The translations under genes and the position numbers were made by a program. Under the pieces are notes generated by a model. That model saw only the letters and a program-made list of their open reading frames with translations. It was not told the DNA's origin and did not search any database. From positions 1 to 64,000 of the forward strand of contig JAJDCX010000087.1 of NCBI GenBank assembly GCA_029260615.1: DNA of 64,000 nt, written 5' to 3'. This DNA is from Phycisphaeraceae bacterium. GTDB taxonomy: Bacteria; Planctomycetota; Phycisphaerae; Phycisphaerales; Phycisphaeraceae. Below, in pieces: positions 58,458 through 64,000 of this stretch (position 1 is its first letter; each line of letters starts with the position of its first letter).

Positions 58458-59525
58458 TCAGTGCCCGTGCGGTTGGTCGGGGGGTTCTTGTGAGTGATCG
58501 GTGCTGGAGTCGCCTAGACCGTGTGGGTCGCCAGGTGTTTCAAGATACTGCACAGGGTTTTGTATCTCGTGGTTGTGTCTGTCGTGGCCTTGGTCGTGTG
58601 CGCCGGCCTCGAAGTGGCTGGCGGCCCAGGCCATGGCGACTCCCAAGAGGAGTGCGGCGGAGAGCTTGCCGCGGTCATGGTGGTGGAACTGAAGCTCGGG
58701 GAGCAGGTCGCTTAGGGAGATGACCAGGAAGACACCGGCACTGAAGGCGACGGCGGCACCGACGGCGTAGCTTTCGTGGAGGTTGGCACTGGCGAGCCCG
58801 AACTGGAAGAGCAGTGCGCCCAGTGGGACGGCCAGTGCGAACAGTGCGTTGACCAGGTGGCGTGCCGGGACGGACCATCCGCCGGCGGCCATGAGTGTGC
58901 CCAGCGTGAGCGAGTCGAATGGTTTGTGTAGGACGATGACCATGAAGACCGCGAGCCCCGGCCAGCCTATACCGGCTGATACGCCCCCGGATAAGTTCCC
59001 GCTTGCGGTTGTGTCGACGAGTACTTGCGAACTCATGGCGGCGGAGAGTGCGACACCTGCGAGGATGCTGTGGATGGTGAGTCCGACGGCAGCGCCGCCC
59101 CAGCCCAGGCGGTGTTCCTGGGCTTCGCCGAGGGTTGATGCGGCGTGGTGGTGTCCGCAGGTGTGTTCGTGATCGTGGTTGTGTGTCTGTTCGTTGTGTT
59201 GGGAGGTTTCACTTTGGGTGTGTTCATCGACCGGGGGGTTTTCTGCGGGAGCGTCGTGGTGGTGGAAGCAGAAGAAGCGTTCGAGGAAGAACATGGCCAG
59301 GAGCCCGACGATCAGCCAGCGTGCGGCGGCGGCGGGTTGGATGGTCATCAGTGCGTGTGGCAGGAGGTGCAGGACGGCGACGCCGAGCATGAAGCCGGCG
59401 ACGAGGCTGATAGCCAGTTGCATACGTTTATGTGTGAGCTTGACGATCAGGGGGACCAACCCACCTGCGAGGGAAGCCAGAAGGATCAACAGGCAGTAGA
59501 CCAGAAGGACGCTGGTGATTGTCAT
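58458..59525 (-). CDS. ZIP-family divalent metal transporter
   Basis: About 355 aa from the ATG at 59525. Eight membrane helices with a His-rich cytoplasmic loop (HTQSETSQHNEQTHNHDHEHTCGHHH in two shorter parts, about residues 115-150) and the family helix with metal-binding residues (LTIHSILAGVALSAA; HKPFDSLTLG). The C-terminal tail is also His/Asp-rich. Imports zinc or iron into the cytoplasm. Stands between the LEPR protein and the rho leader. Metal specificity cannot be read from sequence. Confidence 0.88.
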   Translation of the reverse strand: MTITSVLLVYCLLILLASLAGGLVPLIVKLTHKRMQLAISLVAGFMLGVAVLHLLPHALMTIQPAAAARWLIVGLLAMFFLERFFCFHHHDAPAENPPVDEHTQSETSQHNEQTHNHDHEHTCGHHHAASTLGEAQEHRLGWGGAAVGLTIHSILAGVALSAAMSSQVLVDTTASGNLSGGVSAGIGWPGLAVFMVIVLHKPFDSLTLGTLMAAGGWSVPARHLVNALFALAVPLGALLFQFGLASANLHESYAVGAAVAFSAGVFLVISLSDLLPELQFHHHDRGKLSAALLLGVAMAWAASHFEAGAHDQGHDRHNHEIQNPVQYLETPGDPHGLGDSSTDHSQEPPDQPHGH

Positions 59526-60287
59526 CGGGTAAGCACCTACACAACATAGAGAAACCAAGGGGTCTGGATATAACAGATACGCCGTGCGTGTGCGAGGGGT
59601 TCCCTCCCGGTTACTCCTGCGGTGTCCCTCGGTGTTTCCCCGGTCCTTCCCCGGGCCCCCGAGCCGGGTGGGGTTATCGGCCGGGTTTTGGCGTGTTGCG
59701 AGGCGGTTGGTGGGGTGTATATTTGTTTGAAGGGTGGGGTAGGGCTGGGCCCCTTGCTTGATTTGGCCGAAGGGGGTACAAATGGGGCATCTCCCATACG
59801 GCTCAACACTCCCCTAGGCCTTTGGAAATCCATGGCAGGGGTCGGGCCGAACCGTCAGGACAAGCGGGTCGCTGAATCGAGTGCGGCAGTTGGGTGTCCT
59901 TGAGGGCGGGGCAGGGGGGCAACCGTGTGGCGTGCGGGCTTGATAGAGCCGCCTAAGCCGGTACCCGGAGGAAATACGGCGGATACCAGAATAGTGACTG
60001 GTGAGGGTCAATAGGGCCCGCGAACGCCGGATATTCAACAGCCCAGATATCGGAGAAAGGGCGCGAGCCTAAGTCCAGGGCGTTTCCCAAGAGATCGACA
60101 TCGTGTCAGCAGGACCCCTGGCCGAATGCGGCCCGAGTTAGGGCAACTGACGCACCCCGTTGGATTTATTTTTTTGTTGGGGCGTATCGCCCCTGGGCCG
60201 CCCCCGGAATGTGCCGGATCGGCAAAGCCTTTTATCTTTCGCCTCGGCGTTGCGGGTAAACCGTGGTGCCTCTCACGAGCGACATCT
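59526..60287 (+). other. Long gene-free leader region ahead of rho
   Basis: 762 nt with no credible gene. Several GC-rich stems can be drawn, such as CCGCC/GGCGG (59949-59982) around CCGG-TAC-CCGG (59958-59968), and GGGGCG-TAT-CGCCCC (60179-60193) preceded by a T-rich tract. An in-frame open stretch from 60126 to the rho start exists but does not look like protein. Probable contents are the rho promoter and a structured rho leader; no RNase P, tmRNA or SRP RNA signature was found. Confidence 0.4.
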
Positions 60288-61571
60288 ATGCAAACGACGA
60301 CCGGGATCCTAGAGATCGGTAAGCGGGCGGACGGCCGGCTTCGGCAACTGGACCAGACCTATATATCCTCGCCGACGGACCCGGTGGTTCTGGCGAAGGA
60401 CATCGACCGCTTCGGCTTACGCTCCGGGCTGCTCCTGGAAGTGGAGTTGGGCAAGCCGATGGGCGGCGGCGGTGGGAATAACCAGCAGCCGCAGGGCCGA
60501 AAAGGCAAGGGCAAGAACCGTAAGACCAAGAAGCCCAAGTTCGATGCAATTGCGCCCAACGCGCTGCGGGTGAACAAGGTGATCTCGGTCGAGGGCGAAG
60601 ACCCCGAAGCGTTTCTCAAGAAGGCACGCAAGTTTGAGGATCTGACGACGGTGGACCCTGAGCCGAGGATGACCCTTGAATATCCTGATTGTCCCCCGGC
60701 CTGCCGATTGATCGATCTGTTCTGCCCGATCGGGTACGGGCAGCGCGGCATGATCGTCAGCCCGCCTAAGGCCGGCAAGACCACGCTGCTTCAGAATATC
60801 GCGGCCTCGTGTGAGAAGAATCACCCGGAGGTCACCACGATTGCGCTGTTGATCGACGAGCGCCCGGAGGAAGTTACCGACTTTAGGCGCAACGTTCCTT
60901 GTATCGTCTGGGCCTCCAGCAACGACCACACGGCCGAGAAGCACTGTGCGATGGCGATGCTGGCGATCGATCGCTGCAAGCGTTGGACGGAGATGGGTAA
61001 GGATGTGGTGGTCGTGATGGACTCGTTGACCCGGTTGGGTCGGGCGTTCAACACTGCGCCGGGTATGCAGAACACAGGCAGGACACTTTCGGGCGGACTC
61101 GACGCCGGTGCGTTGGCAATTCCCAAGCAACTCTTCGGTGCTGCACGGCGCTTTGAGGAAGGTGGGTCGTTGACCATCATCGCCACCGCGCTGGTCGATA
61201 CCGGCAGCCGAGGCGACCAGGTTATCTTTGAAGAGTTCAAAGGTACCGGCAACATGGAGTTGATCCTCGACCGTAAGATCGCCGAGCAACGCATTTTCCC
61301 CGCGATCGACCTCGCCGCAAGCGGCACCCGTAAGGAAGACAAGCTCATCCCCGAGCACGAGCTGAATACGATGAACGCTCTGCGCCGTCGGCTGTTGAAC
61401 ATGCCACCGCCCCAGCAGGTCGAGCAACTGCTCAAGGCCCTGGAACGTTTCAAGACCAACGCAGACCTGGTGGGTAACCCGCAATCTCCCGGCGCGGCGC
61501 CGAGTCCCGATCAGGAGAAGCGTGGGCCGTTGGGGCCGGGTCGGCGTAAGCAGCGGACGGGGACGATCTGA
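60288..61571 (+). CDS. rho: Transcription termination factor Rho
   Basis: About 427 aa from the ATG at 60288. A hexameric RNA helicase that terminates transcription. The RNA-binding OB domain starts almost at residue 1 (GILEIGKRADGRLRQL, then DPVVLAKDIDRFGLRSG), so the usual N-terminal three-helix bundle is missing. A Gly/Asn/Gln and Lys/Arg-rich insert (about 69-95) interrupts the OB domain. The motor is intact: PPKAGKTT Walker A, LLIDERPEEVTD, VVVMDSLTRLGRAFN, ATALVDTGSRGDQVIFEEFKGTGN and the R-loop/arginine region. The C-terminal tail is Pro/Arg-rich. A long leader precedes it and an intrinsic terminator follows. Confidence 0.95.
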   Translation: MQTTTGILEIGKRADGRLRQLDQTYISSPTDPVVLAKDIDRFGLRSGLLLEVELGKPMGGGGGNNQQPQGRKGKGKNRKTKKPKFDAIAPNALRVNKVISVEGEDPEAFLKKARKFEDLTTVDPEPRMTLEYPDCPPACRLIDLFCPIGYGQRGMIVSPPKAGKTTLLQNIAASCEKNHPEVTTIALLIDERPEEVTDFRRNVPCIVWASSNDHTAEKHCAMAMLAIDRCKRWTEMGKDVVVVMDSLTRLGRAFNTAPGMQNTGRTLSGGLDAGALAIPKQLFGAARRFEEGGSLTIIATALVDTGSRGDQVIFEEFKGTGNMELILDRKIAEQRIFPAIDLAASGTRKEDKLIPEHELNTMNALRRRLLNMPPPQQVEQLLKALERFKTNADLVGNPQSPGAAPSPDQEKRGPLGPGRRKQRTGTI

Positions 61572-61594
61572 CCGCACAGCGTTGATGGGTACAA

Positions 61595-61634
61595 AAAAAG
61601 AACCCCACGCCGTGGCCGGTGTGGGGTTCTTTTT
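61595..61634. terminator. Bidirectional intrinsic terminator after rho
   Basis: AAAAAGAACCCCAC (61595-61608) pairs fully with GTGGGGTTCTTTTT (61621-61634), giving a GC core flanked by A and T runs on both strands. It serves rho (+) and the convergent thioredoxin-like gene (-). Confidence 0.92.
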
Positions 61635-61651
61635 ATGTTTGTGCGTCACGG

Positions 61652-61891
61652 CTACTTCAGTGCAGATATATCTGCGCCGTGGTTGATGTGATATGCCTGA
61701 CCGTCAATCACAAGGGCGGGGACCGACTTGACGCCCGCTGTCTCGGCGTCCCCCAGCCGACTTGAATCCTCGCCCAGGTGGACAATCTCGACATCAAAAC
61801 GCTGTTTGTCCAGCGCCGCAGTGATGCCCTGCTCTGCCGAGATGCATACCGGGCAGCCCGCGTGGTAGAAAACCGCTTTGCTCTTCATCAT
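61652..61891 (-). CDS. Small thioredoxin/glutaredoxin-like protein
   Basis: 79 aa. A single thioredoxin fold with active site CPVC (AGCPVCISAEQG), the cis-Pro (KSVPALVIDGQ), normal for small redox proteins of this size. AAGGAG lies 4 nt before the first and 7 nt before the second of two tandem ATGs (61891, 61888); the second is better spaced. Divergent from an HxlR regulator over a 138-nt gap with a palindrome, so redox-responsive coregulation is likely. Confidence 0.83.
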   Translation of the reverse strand: MMKSKAVFYHAGCPVCISAEQGITAALDKQRFDVEIVHLGEDSSRLGDAETAGVKSVPALVIDGQAYHINHGADISALK

Positions 61892-61922
61892 GATACTCCT
61901 TTGTGTTGCGGATTATTGTTTG

Positions 61923-61939
61923 CAAGACACGTTGTCTTG
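61923..61939. promoter_or_regulatory. Palindromic operator candidate between trx-like and hxlR-like genes
   Basis: CAAGACA-CGT-TGTCTTG is a perfect 7+7 palindrome in the divergent gap. A second inverted pair, CATGATAC (61889-61896) and GTATCATG (61945-61952), frames it, one arm covering the thioredoxin-like start region. Likely the binding site of the HxlR-type regulator. Confidence 0.6.
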
Positions 61940-62029
61940 ATGAGGTATCATGCCTTGGATAGCTTACGGATCAACCGGGTACCGATCGGTGGGGTGGGTA
62001 CTTTTTGGTACAAGTTCAGGAACGACCGG

Positions 62030-62374
62030 ATGCAGAAAAAAAAATTGGATTCAGGATTATCTTCAACCCACGCCGGCAAGCAGCCTGTTGTGGGGATGGT
62101 TGAAAGTATTGTTGGCTGTAAATGGTCCCTGCATGTGCTGGCTCAGTTGCGCGGCGGCGTTAACCGGCCTGGGGCGTTGGCGCGCACCGATCCGGGGCTG
62201 ACAACCAAAGTGTTAAATGAACGCCTTGCTAAGATGGTCCGTTTCGGGATCGTGGAGAAATGTGTCTACCCCGAATCCCCGCCCCGGGTTGAGTACCATT
62301 TCACCGGATTTGGTGAGAAATTTCTGGGTATCCTGGATGCGATCGAACAGTTGCAGGCCGACGTAGGAAACTAA
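62030..62374 (+). CDS. HxlR-family winged-helix transcriptional regulator
   Basis: About 114 aa from the ATG at 62030, with AGGA 8 nt upstream; an in-frame start at 61778 would run through the divergent promoter. HxlR signs: VGCKWSLHVLAQLRGG (helix after the wing start), RPGALARTDPGLTTKVLNERLAKMVRFGIVEK, and the wing PPRVEYHFTGFGEKFL. There is a Cys within the DNA-binding domain (VGCKW), as in redox- or aldehyde-sensing HxlR/HypR/YodB proteins, and another at EKCVYP. Probably controls itself and the divergent CxxC protein. Confidence 0.88.
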   Translation: MQKKKLDSGLSSTHAGKQPVVGMVESIVGCKWSLHVLAQLRGGVNRPGALARTDPGLTTKVLNERLAKMVRFGIVEKCVYPESPPRVEYHFTGFGEKFLGILDAIEQLQADVGN

Positions 62375-62396
62375 TACCCCTCTTTAAGAATAAGGG

Positions 62397-63431
62397 CTAA
62401 GGTTCGATCTGATTCAGTAGAGAGACTACACACTTCCGGGCGTTATCTGATACGCAGACTGTAGAACTCACAGCGATGCCTTGGGCTCCTACGCTGGTCA
62501 GTCTTGGGAGGTTCGTCTGGTTGATCCCGCCGATGGCGAGGTGGGGGAGTTGGTTCCAGGCGAGGTATTCTTCTAGATACTTTGGGCCTGCGATGATGGG
62601 TTTGTGTTTGGTGGTGGTGGGGAACATGGGGCCGACACCGCAGTAGTCGGCGCCGTCGCGGTGGGCCTGTCTGGCTTGGCCGAGGTTGGATGTGCTGATA
62701 CCGATGAGCAGTTGATTGCCGACGAGTTTTCGGACCTCGGGGCAGGGGATGTCTGTTTGGCCCAGGTGTACGCCGTCGGCGTTGGCGAGCAGTGCGATGT
62801 CGGGGCGGTCGTTGAGGATGACGGCGACGCCTTTGGGCCGGCACAGTGCGACGAGTTGTTGTGTGCGGGTCAAGAGTTCGCCGGCGTCGAGTTGTTTTTC
62901 TCGTAGTTGGATGCAGTCGGCACCGCCGGAAATGGCGGCTTTGGTAACGGAGAGCCAGTCTTGGTTGGGGCAGAGTGATTCGCTGATGAGAACGCAGAGG
63001 CGCCATTGTTTGGCGCGGCCGGTGGCTAGGGCGGTGTTGAGTTGTTGTTCGAGTGAGTAGCCGCGGTAGCGCAGGGACTCGATGGTTGCCGCGAAGCCGG
63101 GGGCGGTGGTGCCGAGTGTTTTACCGAATTCTTCGAGTGAGCGTAGTGCTTCGCTTAGTCGTTTGCCGGCGGCGGCGGCGGTATCTGATACGCCGGCACG
63201 GTCCATCTCGCTTTTGGTGGTGATGGATGTGCCGACATCGTTGGGGGTGTCGCGGTTGGCGGTCAGGGCTTGGATTGTTGAGAGTGCGTCGGCGAGGTCG
63301 TGCCGTAGTTGTTTGAGTTGTTGTGAGAGTTTTTTGTTGTCGAGGATGAAGCGTGCGGCGTCTTCCATGACGCGTAGTGCTTCACGGGCGCGGTTGGCGT
63401 TGGCGTCGAGTATGCGTTTGACGCCGGGCAT
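62397..63431 (-). CDS. thiE: Thiamine-phosphate synthase with N-terminal extension domain
   Basis: 344 aa. The C-terminal 200 residues form the ThiE TIM barrel: CIQLREKQLDAGELL, VILNDRPDIALLANADGVHLGQTD, IGISTSNLGQA, YCGVGPMFPTTTK, LAIGGINQTN. It joins the thiazole and pyrimidine phosphates to make thiamine phosphate. The N-terminal 140 residues are a helical domain (ILDANANRAREALRVMEDAARF) seen on ThiE of planctomycetes and some other bacteria. It overlaps neither neighbour; the LAB_N gene is 1 nt upstream, so one message is likely. Confidence 0.9.
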   Translation of the reverse strand: MPGVKRILDANANRAREALRVMEDAARFILDNKKLSQQLKQLRHDLADALSTIQALTANRDTPNDVGTSITTKSEMDRAGVSDTAAAAGKRLSEALRSLEEFGKTLGTTAPGFAATIESLRYRGYSLEQQLNTALATGRAKQWRLCVLISESLCPNQDWLSVTKAAISGGADCIQLREKQLDAGELLTRTQQLVALCRPKGVAVILNDRPDIALLANADGVHLGQTDIPCPEVRKLVGNQLLIGISTSNLGQARQAHRDGADYCGVGPMFPTTTKHKPIIAGPKYLEEYLAWNQLPHLAIGGINQTNLPRLTSVGAQGIAVSSTVCVSDNARKCVVSLLNQIEP

Positions 63432-63432
63432 G

Positions 63433-63987
63433 TCAGCTGCCCTCGGTCTTGCGTGGGTGGTAGATCATCCAGAGGTTTCGGCCGTAGATCAGCCATCCGG
63501 TGCCTTGGCCGAGGAACCCGACGATGTCTTTACGCCAGATGAAGTAGGCGATGAGCATGGACGCGCCGAACAGGCTCATCCACCAGAAGGCGGGGGGGAC
63601 GACGGATTGTTTTTTCTTTTCGCTGACGAGCCATTGGACGATCATGCGGCCGGTGAAGAGGACCTGGCCGAGCAGCCCGAGTACGACCCAGGCGATGCCG
63701 ATGGGTGTGGAGATATTCAGGAGCTTGAAGGTGAATGAGCGTGAGTCGTCTTTTTGCAGCAGCAGCAGTGCGTACTGCTCGGGGGTCATGCGTTGTGTTT
63801 CGCCGTTGAGGTAGGTGATGTGGTAGGTGGGCGAGGGGTTGTCGCTGTCTGCGGCGGCGAGTGTGGCGGATTCGACCATGGCGGGTGTGTCGTTGATCCT
63901 GACGCCGGGGGACCATTCGCCTGTGCGCATCTGCCAGGCGAGATAACTTACGCCCAGCACGGCGATCAGGATGAAGCCCATGACCAT
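63433..63987 (-). CDS. LAB_N-domain membrane protein, possibly cut by the window edge
   Basis: At least 184 aa. One N-terminal hydrophobic segment, a polar region (about 20-85), then the LAB_N (lipid A biosynthesis N-terminal) domain with GQVLFTGRMIVQWLVSEKKKQSVVPPAFWWMSLFGASMLIAYF split over three helices. Upstream of the ATG at 63987 the frame stays open to the window end, so the real start may be outside. The family is linked to lipid or sugar modification at the inner membrane, but the role is not established. Confidence 0.82.
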   Translation of the reverse strand: MVMGFILIAVLGVSYLAWQMRTGEWSPGVRINDTPAMVESATLAAADSDNPSPTYHITYLNGETQRMTPEQYALLLLQKDDSRSFTFKLLNISTPIGIAWVVLGLLGQVLFTGRMIVQWLVSEKKKQSVVPPAFWWMSLFGASMLIAYFIWRKDIVGFLGQGTGWLIYGRNLWMIYHPRKTEGS

Positions 63988-64000
63988 GTACCTACGTTTC

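Noticed and set aside
59800-60110. Possible RNase P, SRP or tmRNA gene in the rho leader
   Set aside because: None of the conserved core sequences of these RNAs could be found, although several stems exist.
60160-60193. Terminator from GGGGCG-TAT-CGCCCC hairpin
   Set aside because: The T-rich tract comes before the stem on the plus strand and would be A-rich after it on the minus strand, the wrong order for intrinsic termination.
1-64000. CRISPR arrays, tRNA and rRNA genes, insertion sequences
   Set aside because: No regularly spaced direct repeats, cloverleaf with CCA-type end, rRNA core sequence or transposase-like protein was recognised by eye; a tRNA scan would be needed to be certain.

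Overview
The window looks like a piece of a GC-rich chromosome from a planctomycete, most likely of class Phycisphaerae. The evidence is several secreted proteins ending in two dockerin-like calcium loops (DGFVGIEDLN type) followed by a PEP-CTERM anchor, one protein with the planctomycete LEPR-type N-terminal motif (LEPLEARLLLA), and an AtpZ/AtpI-led ATP synthase operon. No rRNA, tRNA, CRISPR array, transposase or integrase was recognised by eye.

Layout. 0.36-1.9 kb: a secreted M14 carboxypeptidase (-). 2.2-7.5 kb: an F-type ATP synthase operon (+) in the order atpZ-atpI-atpB-atpE-atpF-atpH-atpA, which stops after alpha; gamma, beta and epsilon genes are not in the window. 7.6-8.9 kb: citrate synthase with a strong intrinsic terminator. 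9.2-48.2 kb: a large exopolysaccharide locus. On the minus strand it runs from a secreted glycoside-hydrolase-like protein (37.5 kb) through a Wzx-type flippase, a Wzy/ligase-like protein, a tightly overlapping block of glycosyltransferases and sugar-modifying enzymes, and a GlpD-like enzyme. A secreted SGNH hydrolase follows, then a GT4, a GT39, a WecG/TagA-type transferase, a degenerate nucleotidyltransferase, a Wzz/BY-kinase and the priming sugar-phosphate transferase at 9.2 kb. A GT2 and a flippase-like membrane protein (+), a hexapeptide acyltransferase, an SDR and a GT4 (-) form the right part.

At 41.8-45.6 kb the locus is interrupted by a plus-strand pair with different codon use: an orphan periplasmic binding protein translationally coupled to a membrane GGDEF-EAL protein. 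This looks like a ligand-sensing c-di-GMP module placed inside the exopolysaccharide genes. Two decayed gene fragments lie nearby: a frameshifted GT2 remnant at 40.1-40.5 kb and a duplicated C-terminal piece of an HxH protein at 48.3-48.6 kb.

48.6-58.4 kb holds surface and secreted proteins: an FG-GAP/ASPIC-UnbV protein, a spondin-domain protein and a large LEPR/FG-GAP protein, with rimO among them. 58.5-64 kb holds a ZIP metal transporter, rho with a long untranslated leader, a small CxxC thioredoxin-like protein divergent from an HxlR regulator, a two-domain ThiE and a LAB_N membrane protein.

Short structured repeats are scattered between genes: a 29-nt double-hairpin repeat in three copies, a GTTC-hairpin seen twice, and two related AT-rich palindromes. 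All assignments come from reading the sequence; no database search was possible.
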